The translations under genes and the position numbers were made by a program. The notes below the pieces were generated by a model. The model searched no databases and had not been told where the DNA came from. It saw nothing but the letters and a program-made list of their open reading frames with translations. This document shows, piece by piece, positions 1 through 9,834 of a stretch of DNA of 64,000 bases. Each line of letters starts with the position of its first letter. Positions within the stretch are counted from its first letter, which is position 1. Location: the NCBI RefSeq assembly GCF_002224125.1, contig NZ_NCSM01000022.1, positions 514,885 to 578,884 on the forward strand. Direction: 5' to 3'. This DNA is from Streptomyces sp. NBS 14/10. GTDB taxonomy: Bacteria; Actinomycetota; Actinomycetes; Streptomycetales; Streptomycetaceae.

Positions 1-464
1 CCCTCACCCCCGAGGGCGCCGGCTCCGACTTCGGCCGCGAGGCCGTCGACACCCTGCTCAAGCTCATGGAGGACCACCGCGACGAAGTCGTCGTCATCGT
101 CGCGGGCTACACCGAGGAAATGGCCCGCTTCCTCGCCTCCAACCCCGGCCTGGCCTCGCGCTTCTCCCGCACCGTGGACTTCGAGCACTACTCCACGGAC
201 GAACTGGTCGAGATCATGAGCCGCCACGCCACGACCTCCGGCTACGACTGTGCACCGGAGACCGTCGAGGCGCTGCTCCGCTACGTGGCCGGGCTGCCGC
301 GCGACCGCTCGTTCGGCAACGCCCGTACGGCCCGACAGATTCTGGAGGCGATGATGACCCGGCAGGCCCGGCGGATCGGCCCGATGACCGCACCGGGCCT
401 GGACGACCTACGGCTGCTGCTGCCGGAAGACCTTCCGGCGGAGACGCGGCAGCCGGCGGGCTGA
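1..464 (+). CDS. AAA family ATPase (CbbX/SpoVK-like), C-terminal part
   Basis: Partial gene whose 5' end lies outside the window; the open frame runs from base 3 to a TGA at 462-464. The visible part begins LTPEGAGSDFGREAVDTLLK and continues through LMEDHRDEVVVIVAGY, the region after Walker B with sensor-1-like AGY. The arginine-rich C-terminal lid segment contains FGNARTARQILEAMMTRQARR. This pattern is typical of CbbX/SpoVK-type AAA proteins and EccA-like ATPases of type VII secretion loci. The Walker motifs are off the window, so the exact subfamily is uncertain. A hairpin follows at 479-509. Confidence 0.85.
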   Translation, partial: LTPEGAGSDFGREAVDTLLKLMEDHRDEVVVIVAGYTEEMARFLASNPGLASRFSRTVDFEHYSTDELVEIMSRHATTSGYDCAPETVEALLRYVAGLPRDRSFGNARTARQILEAMMTRQARRIGPMTAPGLDDLRLLLPEDLPAETRQPAG

Positions 465-478
465 CCAGGGCCGACGGG

Positions 479-509
479 GAGGGCGGCCAGGGGCAACCGG
501 TCCGCCCTC
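479..509 (+). terminator. Hairpin after the AAA ATPase gene
   Basis: GAGGGCGG at 479-486 pairs perfectly with CCGCCCTC at 502-509 around a 15-base loop. It starts 14 bases after the stop codon of the AAA gene. There is no T-run, as is usual for Streptomyces terminators. Confidence 0.5.
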
Positions 510-627
510 GGCTCTGTACTCCTGCCCCGTCCCGCTGTCAGTGGTCTGCGGCAGGGTGGCCCATGTCAGGGCTGCGCCGACGACTCGCTCGGCGTAAGGA
601 CGTATGGGGACAGGGGAGCGAGCCACC

Positions 628-688
628 ATGCCGGAGATCGAGATGGGCCAGTTCGAGCGCCTCCGGGAGGGCGATCAACTGCGGTCGC
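628..688 (+). pseudogene. 5' stub of an unknown gene cut by the insertion sequence
   Basis: An ATG at 628 has a good ribosome binding site (AGGGGAG, about 10 bases upstream). It opens a frame MPEIEMGQFERLREGDQLRS that runs into the left inverted repeat of the insertion sequence at 689. Beyond that the frame is transposon sequence. No family is recognised from about 20 residues. The sequence on the other side of the element does not continue this frame, so the rest of the gene is missing. Confidence 0.35.
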
Positions 689-706
689 CTGAAGGGTGTC
701 TTTATT
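689..706 (+). repeat. Left terminal inverted repeat of the IS
   Basis: CTGAAGGGTGTCTTTATT, the exact reverse complement of 1883-1900. The match decays immediately outside these 18 bases. Confidence 0.9.
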
Positions 707-757
707 GCCGTATGGTGGTTGACCTGGGGCTTTGCGATCGCCCAAGTGTGGGCATGA

Positions 758-1878
<1,121 letters not shown>

Positions 1879-1882
1879 TTGG

Positions 1883-1900
1883 AATAAAGACACCCTTCAG
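1883..1900 (-). repeat. Right terminal inverted repeat of the IS
   Basis: AATAAAGACACCCTTCAG, the exact reverse complement of the left repeat at 689-706. Its outer end supplies the TGA stop that closes the truncated recombinase frame. Confidence 0.9.
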
Positions 1901-2247
1901 CGGCCCGTGGGACCGCTCATGTCGACGGGCTCCGTGGCGGAGATCAGCGCGACATTGTGGTCGTCCAGTTTCTTGACGATCTCGGCGAAGCCGAGGAACG
2001 ACCGCGCGATGCGGTCGATCTTCCAGACCATCAAGGCATCCATGCCCATGACATGGTCGAGGAGTTCCCTCATCCCTGGGCGCTCAAGAGGCGGCTTGGC
2101 CCCCGAGACTCCTTCATCCGTCCAGACGCCGACCACTCGCCCGTTCCGTCTGCGCACCTCCACCCGGCACGCTTCGTCCTGGCGTTCGATCGATGTGCTC
2201 GCCTCGGTGACCCGGGAGAGCCGCTCGTAGATGCCGTACCTGTCCAC
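1897..2247 (-). pseudogene. Serine recombinase (resolvase/invertase), truncated at the IS
   Basis: This is the catalytic N-terminal domain of a serine recombinase. It has YERLSRV with the nucleophile Ser, SIERQDEACR, the VWTDEGVSG motif, MVWKIDRIARSF and LISATEPVDMSG. The natural start is probably GTG at 2247, because GGGAAGG lies at 2263-2257; the longer frame to 2265 would begin inside that site. The protein stops after about 116 residues because the right IS end provides TGA. The long helix and DNA-binding C-terminal domain are missing and are not found beyond the left IS end. It probably derives from an integrative element or phage and is inactive. Confidence 0.85.
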
Positions 2248-2283
2248 CTGGTACGTCCTTCCCAATGACAGTTGCCTTCAGAT

Positions 2284-2303
2284 CCCTACGTCAGGTCGTA
2301 GGG
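2284..2303. promoter_or_regulatory. Palindrome upstream of the serine recombinase
   Basis: CCCTACG at 2284-2290 and CGTAGGG at 2297-2303 form a perfect 7-bp inverted repeat with a 6-base spacer, 36 bases upstream of the recombinase start. It could be an operator or a recombinase core site. The rest of 2304-2500 shows no recognisable gene. Confidence 0.3.
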
Positions 2304-2500
2304 CGGCTGCTGATCATTGAGGAAACGCACGCTCGGAACTTCCCAGTCGTTCGGAATTGGCCCTCGACGAAGGAAGCCGAGGAAAACGCACGTACTTCAT
2401 TCTCCCACGTCGGCCCCGATACCCGGGCCGGGACGATCATCCAGAACGGCCGGGAGCCGCCTGGTCGGATCGTCCAACGCCGCCCGCGTACTACGCCGTC

Positions 2501-3517
2501 TTACACCCCGTCGGGGTCCGCCCGGTCCAGCGCGGGGCGCGGGCCGGGGCCCGTCTCCAGCAGCAGGTGATCGGCGGCGGCGGTGTCCGTGACCAGGCTG
2601 GTGACCAGGCCGGAGCGGAGCACCGCGCCGATCGCGGGGGCCTTGCGGCGGCCGCCCGCGATGGCGACGACCTCCGGGATCCGCCGCAGCCGGTCGGCCT
2701 CGACCGTGATGCAGCGCTCGCCCAGGTCCCGGCCGATGCGCCGGCCCTCGGCGTCGAAGAGGTGGGCCGACATCTCGGCGGCGGCGCCGAGGCCCGCGTA
2801 ATGGGCCCGCTCCTGCTCGGTCAGCATGTCGTACACCGTCGAGATACCGGCCTCCCACGAGCCGATGGAGACGGCGGCGACGGTGACCTTGTCGAAGTAC
2901 TCGAAGGCGCGGGCGATACCGGTCTGGCCGCGCAGCACATCGGCGGTGGCCGTATCGGGCAGCAGCATCGGCGCGTAGATGGGGTGCGCCTCGCCGCCGG
3001 AGACGGCGGCGGCCCGCCGGACCGCCTCGACCGAGCCGCGCTCGGCGGTGCCCGCGTCGTACACGCCGGTGAGCTGGACGACGGTGCACGGGGGCAGCTG
3101 GTGCAGCGCCGCGGCCATGTGGATCGTGGACCGGCCCCAGGCCAGGCCCAGCACATCGCCCTCGGTCACCAGCTCGCCCAGCAGATCCGCGGCGACCTCG
3201 CCGAGGTTCTCCGGGTCCGGGGTGTCGGCCTCGGCGTCCGCCGGGGACTCGACCACGACCGCGTGACGCAGCCCGTACCGGGCGCGCAGCGCGTCGGAGC
3301 GCTCCGCGTCGAGCTCGGCGGGCACCCGGATCTCGATGCGCACCAGATCGCGCTCCAGCGCGGTCTCCAGCACCCGCGCCACCTTGAAGCGGCTGACGCC
3401 GAACTCCTCGGCAATCTGGATCTTGGACTTGCCTTCGAGGTAGAAGCGGCGCGCCATGGCGGCCGCCTGCACCAGTTCGGCGGGTCCCATCCGCGTGCCT
3501 GAACGGCCCGTCGACAC
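2501..3517 (-). CDS. SorC/DeoR-type sugar-binding transcriptional regulator
   Basis: 338 residues, starting at GTG 3517 with GAGGAGA six bases upstream. The N-terminus has a winged HTH (ARRFYLEGKSKIQIAEEFGV, then SRFKVARVLETALERDLVRIEIR). The remainder is the SorC C-terminal effector-binding domain, with GLAWGRSTIHMAAALHQL and VVAIAGGRRKAPAIGAVLRSG near the C-terminus, a phosphosugar-isomerase-like fold. Such regulators sense phosphorylated sugars and control sugar catabolic operons. The next gene downstream on the same strand is the IS scar, and no transport operon is adjacent. The closest metabolic neighbour is rpe, transcribed towards it. Its regulated genes cannot be inferred. Confidence 0.92.
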   Translation of the reverse strand: MSTGRSGTRMGPAELVQAAAMARRFYLEGKSKIQIAEEFGVSRFKVARVLETALERDLVRIEIRVPAELDAERSDALRARYGLRHAVVVESPADAEADTPDPENLGEVAADLLGELVTEGDVLGLAWGRSTIHMAAALHQLPPCTVVQLTGVYDAGTAERGSVEAVRRAAAVSGGEAHPIYAPMLLPDTATADVLRGQTGIARAFEYFDKVTVAAVSIGSWEAGISTVYDMLTEQERAHYAGLGAAAEMSAHLFDAEGRRIGRDLGERCITVEADRLRRIPEVVAIAGGRRKAPAIGAVLRSGLVTSLVTDTAAADHLLLETGPGPRPALDRADPDGV

Positions 3518-3604
3518 CGCGGTCTCCTCACTGCTTCCTATGTTCTGGACTCACCGTTCATCCTGTCAGAAACGGCGGACTTGATCTGCCCTTTACCGAT
3601 GAGT

Positions 3605-4306
3605 TCATCGGGCGGTCACGGGCCCGTCTTCCGTACGCCGCGCGATGGGGGTCGCCTGCCGGGCCAGACCACGCAGCTCCTCCACCGCCTTGGCCGGGTC
3701 CTGCGCCCCGTACACCGCGGACCCGGCGACGAACACATCGGCGCCCGCCTCGGCGCACCGCTCGATCGTCGAGGCGGAAACCCCGCCGTCCACCTGAAGC
3801 CACATCTCCAGGCCGTGCTTGGAGATCAGCTCGCGGGTGCGGCGGATCTTCGGCAGCATGATGTCGAGGAACGCCTGCCCGCCGAAGCCGGGCTCAACCG
3901 TCATCACCAGCACCATGTCCAGCTCGGGCAGCAGGTCCTCGTACTGGTCGATGGGGGTGGCGGGCTTGAGCGCCATCGACGCCCGGGCCCCCTTGGTCCG
4001 GATCTCACGGGCCAGCCGTACGGGGGCGGCGGCGGCCTCGGCGTGGAAGGTCACCGAGCCGGCGCCCGCCTCGACGTACTGTGGGGCCCAGCGATCCGGG
4101 TCCTCGATCATCAGATGGCAGTCCAGCGGCGTGTCCGTCGCCTTGCCCAGCGCTTCGACCACCGGCACGCCGAGAGTCAGGTTGGGAACGAAGTGGTTGT
4201 CCATCACATCGACATGGAGCCAGTCGGCACCCTCGACGGCCTTGGCTTCCTCCGCGAGGCGGGAGAAGTCGGCGGACAGGATGCTGGGGTTGATCTGCAC
4301 GGCCAT
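3605..4306 (-). CDS. rpe: Ribulose-phosphate 3-epimerase
   Basis: Interconverts ribulose 5-phosphate and xylulose 5-phosphate in the pentose phosphate pathway. The 233-residue TIM barrel starts [17 protein letters not shown] at ATG 4306; the longer frame adds an atypical N-terminus. Family motifs are all present: [16 protein letters not shown] (metal-binding His/Asp), [10 protein letters not shown] (second His/Asp pair), [13 protein letters not shown] and [12 protein letters not shown] with the catalytic Asp. It lies 87 bases upstream of the SorC regulator gene on the same strand and is divergent from the secreted hydrolase at 4362. Confidence 0.97.
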   Translation of the reverse strand: MAVQINPSILSADFSRLAEEAKAVEGADWLHVDVMDNHFVPNLTLGVPVVEALGKATDTPLDCHLMIEDPDRWAPQYVEAGAGSVTFHAEAAAAPVRLAREIRTKGARASMALKPATPIDQYEDLLPELDMVLVMTVEPGFGGQAFLDIMLPKIRRTRELISKHGLEMWLQVDGGVSASTIERCAEAGADVFVAGSAVYGAQDPAKAVEELRGLARQATPIARRTEDGPVTAR

Positions 4307-4361
4307 GGCACCAGCCTGCCACGGCCGCCGCCGGTCCATGGACCCGGGTGATCACGCACAC

Positions 4362-5237
4362 ATGACGCGACACCGAATCTCCACGACACCGGACCGCTCC
4401 CGGCTGGTCCAGGGCGTCCTGTCCGTGGCCCTGGCGGCGGGGCTGCTGGTGGCACCGACCGCCGGGGGCGGGACCGCCACGGCGGCCGGTGCCTGGCGGC
4501 CGGTGTGCACCTCCGCCCGGCCGGGGCTGGCCATCAGGCTCTCCACGGACATCGCCATGGCGCTGCGCGGCCGGCCCGAGGCGGTCGCGATCGCCCTGCG
4601 CGACCCCGCCACCGACACGGTCTGCACCCTGCGCGGGAACCGGGCCTTCGACTCCGCGAGCGTGGTCAAGGTGACCGTCCTGGCCACCTTGCTGTGGGAC
4701 GCGGACAAGCACCACCGGCAGCTCACCGCGCGGGAGTCCGAGCTGGCCACCGCCATGATCACCAAGTCGGACAACGCCGCCACCAGCACGCTGTGGCGGC
4801 AGCTGGGCGCCGCCGAGGTGGCGGTGTTCCTCCGGGCCGCCGGGATGTCCCGGACCGTCCCCGGCGCCGCCAACCACTGGGGCCTGACCCAGATCACCGC
4901 GCGCGACCAGATGAGGCTCCTGGACCTGGTGACCAGCCCGAACCCGGTGCTGAGCGACGGCGCCCGCGCGTACATCCTCGATCTGATGGGCAAGGTGGTG
5001 CCCTCCCAGCGCTGGGGCACCCCGGCGGGCGCCCCGAACACCGTTCGGAGCCATGTGAAGAACGGCTGGCTGTCCCGCGCCACGCACGGCTGGCGGGTGC
5101 ACAGCATCGGTGTCTTCACGGGCAACGGCCCCAGCTACACCATCACCGTGCTGACCCAGGACAACCGCACCATGGCCGCCGGAGTCGCCACCGTCGAGGC
5201 CGTCGCCCGCGCGGTGCACCGGGACCTCCGCGGCTAG
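4362..5237 (+). CDS. Secreted serine hydrolase, class A beta-lactamase fold
   Basis: 291 residues. The start MTRHRIS at ATG 4362 is followed by a typical signal peptide: basic start, hydrophobic stretch at about 15-31 (VQGVLSVALAAGLLVAP), and a probable cleavage near ATAAGAW at 40-44. Class A motifs are visible: SVVK (Ser100, Lys103) and SDN (136-138). The third motif is KNG (233-235) instead of KTG/KSG. The omega-loop Glu of true class A beta-lactamases is not obvious. The protein is probably exported and could be a penicillin-interacting or cell-wall enzyme rather than a resistance determinant. Many Streptomyces carry such paralogues of unknown substrate. Confidence 0.85.
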   Translation: MTRHRISTTPDRSRLVQGVLSVALAAGLLVAPTAGGGTATAAGAWRPVCTSARPGLAIRLSTDIAMALRGRPEAVAIALRDPATDTVCTLRGNRAFDSASVVKVTVLATLLWDADKHHRQLTARESELATAMITKSDNAATSTLWRQLGAAEVAVFLRAAGMSRTVPGAANHWGLTQITARDQMRLLDLVTSPNPVLSDGARAYILDLMGKVVPSQRWGTPAGAPNTVRSHVKNGWLSRATHGWRVHSIGVFTGNGPSYTITVLTQDNRTMAAGVATVEAVARAVHRDLRG

Positions 5238-5275
5238 CCAGTAAGGCCGGCTAGCCAGAAGGTCCCGGCCTCCCG

Positions 5276-6733
5276 TCAGTCCGTGCGCCGCAGCAGCGCC
5301 AGATACATCGCGTCCGTGCCGTGCAGATGCGGCCACAGCTGCACATCCGGGCCGTCCCCGAGCGCGGGCACCCCGGGCATCAGCGGCCGGGCGTCGATCC
5401 ACTCGGCGGCGGGCGCGGTGCCGCCGCGGCCCTTGAGGACGTCGTCGACCACGGCCCGCGTCTCGGCGAGGTGCGGCGAGCAGGTCGCGTAGCCGACCAC
5501 GCCGCCCACGCGCACCGCGCTCAGCGCCTGCCGCAGCAGCTCCCGCTGCAGCGGCGCGAAACCGGCCAGGTCCTCGGGGCTGCGCCGCCAGCGCGCCTCG
5601 GGGCGGCGGCGCAGGGCGCCGAGCCCGGTGCAGGGCACGTCCACCAGGACCCGGTCGAAGGTGCCGGGGCGCCACGGCGGCCGGGTGCCGTCCGCCGCGA
5701 TCACCTGGTACGGGCCGGGGTTGCCCGCCAGCGCCCGCTCGACCAGGCCCGCCCGGTGCGGCTGCTTCTCCGAGGCGAGCAGCGCCGCGCCCCGCTCCGC
5801 GGCCAGCGCGCCGAGCAGCGCGGCCTTGCCGCCGGGGCCCGCGCAGCCGTCCAGCCAGCGCTCGTCCGCCCCGGTGAGCGGCGCGTTCGCCAGCGCGAGT
5901 GCGACCAGCTGGCTGCCCTCGTCCTGCACCCCCGCGCGCGCCTCGCGGACCGCGTCCAGCGCCCCCGGCTCGCCGCCCTCGGCGAGCCGCACGGCGTACG
6001 GGGACCAGCGGCCCGGCAGCGCGGAGCCCTCGCCGACCGCCGCGATCAGCTCCTCGGTCGTGCTGCGGCCCGGCCGGGCGACGAGGGTGACCTCGGGCCG
6101 TTCGTTGTCGGCCTCCAGCAGGTCCTCGACCCCGGCGCTGCCGCCGCCCAGCGCGTCCCACAGGGCGGAGACGATCCACCGCGGATGGGAGTGGACGACG
6201 GCAAGGTGCTCCTCGGGGTCCTCGTCGTACGGCGGGGCGACCTTCTCCAGCCAGCCGTCGAGGTCATTGGCCGCGACCTTGCGCAGCACGGCGTTGACGA
6301 ACTTCGCCCGCCCGTCGCCGAGCACCACCCGCGCCAGCTCGACGCTCGCCGAGACGGCGGCGTGGGTGGGGATACGGGTGCCGAGCAGCTGATGCGCGCC
6401 GAGGCTGAGCACGTCCAGTACGGGCGGGTCCACCTCGCGCAGCGGCCGGTCCACGCATTCGGCGATGATCGCGTCGTAGGTGCCCTGGCGGCGCAGCGTG
6501 CCGTACACCAACTCGGTGGCCAGCGCGGCGTCCCGCGCGTCGAAGGGCTTGGCCTCGGTGCTGTCCTGGCGGGCCTTGCGCAGCAGGGGCGGCAGGACGA
6601 GGTTCGCGTACGCGTCGCGTTCGTCGACGGCCCGCAGCGCCTCGAAGGCGAGGATCCGTACGGGGTCCTTCTTCGGGCGCCGGTAGGGCTTACCGGGGGC
6701 GCTGCGGCGGGGACGGCCGGGCTGGGGACTCAC
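5276..6733 (-). CDS. rsmB: 16S rRNA (cytosine-C5-)-methyltransferase RsmB/Sun family
   Basis: Methylates C967 (E. coli numbering) of 16S rRNA using S-adenosylmethionine. The N-terminal NusB-like RNA-binding domain (ILAFEALRAVDERDAYANLV to about residue 170) is followed by the Rossmann methyltransferase. The SAM site is LDGCAGPGGKAALLGALA. Both catalytic Cys motifs are present, in DVPCTGLGALRRRPEARWRR and GYATCSPHLAETR. GTG 6733 (MSPQPGRPRRSA) is preferred as start because a GGAG sits 9 bases before it; a TTG-ATG pair at 6796 would add 21 residues without a clear ribosome binding site. The gene converges with the secreted hydrolase and is 77 bases downstream of the ABC exporter gene. Confidence 0.95.
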   Translation of the reverse strand: MSPQPGRPRRSAPGKPYRRPKKDPVRILAFEALRAVDERDAYANLVLPPLLRKARQDSTEAKPFDARDAALATELVYGTLRRQGTYDAIIAECVDRPLREVDPPVLDVLSLGAHQLLGTRIPTHAAVSASVELARVVLGDGRAKFVNAVLRKVAANDLDGWLEKVAPPYDEDPEEHLAVVHSHPRWIVSALWDALGGGSAGVEDLLEADNERPEVTLVARPGRSTTEELIAAVGEGSALPGRWSPYAVRLAEGGEPGALDAVREARAGVQDEGSQLVALALANAPLTGADERWLDGCAGPGGKAALLGALAAERGAALLASEKQPHRAGLVERALAGNPGPYQVIAADGTRPPWRPGTFDRVLVDVPCTGLGALRRRPEARWRRSPEDLAGFAPLQRELLRQALSAVRVGGVVGYATCSPHLAETRAVVDDVLKGRGGTAPAAEWIDARPLMPGVPALGDGPDVQLWPHLHGTDAMYLALLRRTD

Positions 6734-6810
6734 GGGAAATGTGCTCCGGGGAGAAATGGGGCTCTGAGAGTCCCAGCCTACGGCGCGTTCCATCAAAGGC
6801 TCGGCTGGCC

Positions 6811-8748
6811 TCAGTTCAGGGCGCCGTTGGCCGCCTGGGCCGGGCCCTCGACGAGCGCCGGCTCACCCAAAGACTCGCTCAGCGCCGACGGCTGCTCGAA
6901 CTGGGTGCGGTACAGCTCCTCGTAGCGTCCGCCGGCCGCGAGGAGTGCGGTGTGCGTGCCGCGCTCCACGATCCGCCCGTCCTCGACGACCAGGATGAGG
7001 TCCGCGGCCCGTACGGTGGACAGCCGGTGGGCGATGACCACCGCGGTACGCCCGTCCAGCGCCTCGGCAAGCGCCTCCTGGACGGCCGCCTCGGAGGTGG
7101 AGTCCAGATGGGCGGTGGCCTCGTCGAGGATCACCACGCGGGGGCGGGCCAGCAGCAGCCGGGCGATGGTCAGCCGCTGGCGCTCGCCGCCGGAGAGCCG
7201 GTAGCCGCGCTCGCCGACCACGGTGTCCAGGCCGTCGGGCAGGGCCGCGATCAGCCCGTCGAGGCGGGCCCGGCGCAGCACCTCCCACAGCTCGTCCTCC
7301 GCCGCCTCGGGCCGGGCCAGCAGCAGGTTGGCGCGGATCGAGTCGTGGAAGAGGTGGCCGTCCTGGGTGACCATGCCGAGCGTCCGGCGGATCGACTCGG
7401 CCGTCAGATCGCGTACGTCCACGTCCGACAGCCGTACGGCGCCGCCGTCGGCGTCGTAGAGCCGGGGCAGCAGCTGCGCGATGGTCGACTTCCCGGCGCC
7501 CGAGGAGCCCACCAGCGCCACCATCTGGCCCGGTTCTGCCCGGAAGGACACCGAGTGCAGCACCTGCTCCCCGCCGCGGGTGTCCAGGGTCGCGACCTCT
7601 TCCAGGGAGGCGAGGGAGACCTTGTCCGCCGAGGGGTAGCCGAAGTCCACCCGGTCGAACTCCACCGCCACCGGCCCCTCGGGCACCGGACGGGCGTCCG
7701 GCTTCTCGGCGATCAGCGGCTTGAGGTCCAGCACCTCGAAGACCCGCTCAAAGCTGACCAGGGCGCTCATCACCTCCACCCGGGCGCCGGCCAGTGCGGT
7801 CAGCGGCGCGTACAGGCGGGTGAGCAGCAGCGCGAGGGCGACGACCGCGCCGGGGTCCAGCTGGTCGCGCAGCGCGTAGTAGCCGCCGAGGCCGTAGACG
7901 AGGGCGAGGGCCAGGGCGGAGACGAGGGTCAGGGCGGTGACGAAGGAGGTCTGCACCATCGCGGTGCGCACCCCGATGTCGCGCACCCGCCGGGCCCGCG
8001 CCGCGAACTCGGCGGACTCCTCGTCCGGCCGGCCGAAGAGCTTGACGAGGGTGGCGCCGGGCGCGGAGAAGCGCTCGGTCATCTGGGTGCCCATGGTGGC
8101 GTTGTGGTCCGCCGCCTCGCGCCGCAGCCGCGCCAGCTTGCCGCCGACGCGCCGGGCGGGCAGCAGGAACATCGGCAGGAGCACCAGCGCGAGCAGGGTG
8201 ATCTGCCAGGAGATGCCGAACATCACCGCGAGCGTGAGCAGCAGGGTCACCAGATTGCCGACCACCCCGGAGAGGGTGTCGCTGAACGCCCGCTGTGCGC
8301 CGATGACATCGTTGTTGAGCCGGCTGACCAGGGCGCCGGTGCGGGTGCGAGTGAAGAACGCGATGGGCAGGCGCTGTACGTGGTCGTACACGGTGGTGCG
8401 CAGGTCGAGGATGAGCCCTTCGCCGATGTTCGCCGACAGCCAGCGGGTGAGCAGCCCCAGCGCGGCCTCGGCGACCGCGATGACGGCGATGAGCGCCGCG
8501 AGGCCGAGGACGGTGCCCTGGCCCGAGCGGTGCACGATCGCGTTGACGACCCGGCCGGCGAGCAGCGGGGTGGCGACCGCGAGCACGGCCGTGACGACGC
8601 TGCTGACCAGGAAGAAGGCGAGGCGGCGGCGGTGGGGGCGGGCGAAGCCGCCGATACGCCGCAGGGTTTCGCGGGAGAACGGACGTTTGTCGTCGTTCGC
8701 CATCGCGGTCCGGTAGAGCGAATGCATGGCGGTGGCTTCCATGTCCAT
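6811..8748 (-). CDS. ABC exporter, fused permease and ATPase (multidrug/lipid type)
   Basis: 645 residues: an N-terminal six-helix transmembrane domain (FFLVSSVVTAVLAVATPLLA onward) and a C-terminal nucleotide-binding domain. Walker A is GSSGAGKST, the signature LSGGERQRLT, Walker B VVILDEATAHLD and the H-loop VIAHRLST; all catalytic residues are intact. It should act as a homodimeric (or heterodimeric) membrane exporter. Start ATG 8748 has GGAGGT five bases upstream. It sits alone between the housekeeping genes rsmB and fmt, with its own long-spacer promoter at 8820-8850, and so looks like an accessory insertion. The substrate cannot be inferred. Confidence 0.95.
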   Translation of the reverse strand: MDMEATAMHSLYRTAMANDDKRPFSRETLRRIGGFARPHRRRLAFFLVSSVVTAVLAVATPLLAGRVVNAIVHRSGQGTVLGLAALIAVIAVAEAALGLLTRWLSANIGEGLILDLRTTVYDHVQRLPIAFFTRTRTGALVSRLNNDVIGAQRAFSDTLSGVVGNLVTLLLTLAVMFGISWQITLLALVLLPMFLLPARRVGGKLARLRREAADHNATMGTQMTERFSAPGATLVKLFGRPDEESAEFAARARRVRDIGVRTAMVQTSFVTALTLVSALALALVYGLGGYYALRDQLDPGAVVALALLLTRLYAPLTALAGARVEVMSALVSFERVFEVLDLKPLIAEKPDARPVPEGPVAVEFDRVDFGYPSADKVSLASLEEVATLDTRGGEQVLHSVSFRAEPGQMVALVGSSGAGKSTIAQLLPRLYDADGGAVRLSDVDVRDLTAESIRRTLGMVTQDGHLFHDSIRANLLLARPEAAEDELWEVLRRARLDGLIAALPDGLDTVVGERGYRLSGGERQRLTIARLLLARPRVVILDEATAHLDSTSEAAVQEALAEALDGRTAVVIAHRLSTVRAADLILVVEDGRIVERGTHTALLAAGGRYEELYRTQFEQPSALSESLGEPALVEGPAQAANGALN

Positions 8749-8819
8749 CGCGCACCTCCGTCGGTCTCGGGGTGCCGTCCCTGGATCGCGGCTCTTCCGG
8801 ACCGGCGGCACACCTCAGG

Positions 8820-8850
8820 ACCGTAAGACTTAAACCTTTGTTGAGGTCAA
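8820..8850 (-). promoter_or_regulatory. MerR/SoxR-like promoter with 19-bp spacer before the ABC exporter
   Basis: On the minus strand TTGACC (8850-8845) and TACGGT (8825-8820) form -35 and -10 elements 19 bases apart, the overlong spacing typical of MerR-family activators. Between and overlapping them lies an inverted repeat, GACCTCAAC (8848-8840) and GTTTAAGTC (8835-8827), with a 4-base centre and 7 of 9 symmetric positions. TTGACCTCAA is also the left half of SoxR boxes known in actinobacteria. No MerR-family gene is encoded nearby, so the regulator would be elsewhere. Confidence 0.55.
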
Positions 8851-8901
8851 ACTCGCCCGGTCCCGCGCCCGGAGGCGCAGGACGGACAGGAGACGGGGTC
8901 G

Positions 8902-9834
8902 CTACCCGCCCAGCCGCTCCCCCTGGGCGATCCGCACCCCGCGCGCCCAGTCGGCCCCGGGCATCGGCCGCTTGCCCTGCGGCCGCACCCACGTCAGCTC
9001 CACCGCGTGGCTGCCCGTGCCCACGTATACGGCCTTCTTGGTGACGGCGAGCTCGCCGGGCGCCAGGTCCGTACGGTCCGTCACCAGCGCCGCCGCGTTC
9101 ACCTTCAGCCGCTCCCCGCGGAAGGCGGTCCACGCCCCCGGCGCGGGGGCGCAGCCCCGCACCAGCCGGTCGACGCGCAGCGCGGGCGCGGCCCAGTCGA
9201 TCTCGGCGTCCTCGACGTTGATCTTCGGGGCGAGCGAAACGCCCTCGGCGGGCTGCGGCTCGGCACGCAGGGAGCCGTCCTCGATGCCGTCCATGGTGGC
9301 GGCCAGCAGCCCGGCCCCGGCCAGGGACAGCCGCGTCAGCAGATCGCCGCTGGTGTCCGTGGGGCGTACGTCCTCCGTCACCACCCCGTACACCGGGCCG
9401 GAGTCCAGGCCCTCCTCGATCAGGAAGGTCGACGCGCCGGTCACCTCGTCGCCCGCCAGCACCGCGTGCTGCACGGGCGCCGCGCCGCGCCAGGCGGGCA
9501 GCAGCGAGAAGTGCAGATTGACCCATCCGTGCGCCGGAATCTCCAGCGCCGCCTTGGGCAGCAGCGCACCGTACGCGACCACCGGGCAGCAGTCCGGCGC
9601 GATCTCGCGGAGCCGGTCCAGGAACTCCGGATCGCGCGGCTTGGCCGGCTTCAGCACCTCGATCCCCGCCTCCGCCGCCCGCTCGCCGACCGGGCTCGCC
9701 ACCAGCCGCCGCCCGCGCCCGGCCGGTGCGTCCGGCCGGGTGACGACGGCCACCACCTCATGCCGGTCGGACGCGATCAGCGCGTCCAGGGCGGGCAGGG
9801 CGACCTCGGGAGTACCGGCGAAGACGAGCCTCAT
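8902..9834 (-). CDS. fmt: Methionyl-tRNA formyltransferase
   Basis: Transfers the formyl group of 10-formyl-tetrahydrofolate to initiator Met-tRNA. 310 residues starting [20 protein letters not shown] at ATG 9834. The folate-binding and catalytic region is intact: [20 protein letters not shown] contains the conserved Asn, His and SLLP motif, and the later Asp is in LDSGPVYG. The C-terminal OB-like tRNA-binding domain follows ([15 protein letters not shown]). It is usually next to rsmB; here the ABC exporter lies between them on the same strand. Confidence 0.97.
   Translation of the reverse strand: MRLVFAGTPEVALPALDALIASDRHEVVAVVTRPDAPAGRGRRLVASPVGERAAEAGIEVLKPAKPRDPEFLDRLREIAPDCCPVVAYGALLPKAALEIPAHGWVNLHFSLLPAWRGAAPVQHAVLAGDEVTGASTFLIEEGLDSGPVYGVVTEDVRPTDTSGDLLTRLSLAGAGLLAATMDGIEDGSLRAEPQPAEGVSLAPKINVEDAEIDWAAPALRVDRLVRGCAPAPGAWTAFRGERLKVNAAALVTDRTDLAPGELAVTKKAVYVGTGSHAVELTWVRPQGKRPMPGADWARGVRIAQGERLGG

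Noticed and set aside
2265..2570. A plus-strand frame of 101 codons next to the recombinase
   Set aside because: There is no ribosome binding site, no family similarity, and it overlaps the 3' end of the SorC gene.
4005..6179. A minus-strand open frame of 724 codons
   Set aside because: It is antisense to the secreted hydrolase and out of frame with rsmB, with shadow-frame composition.
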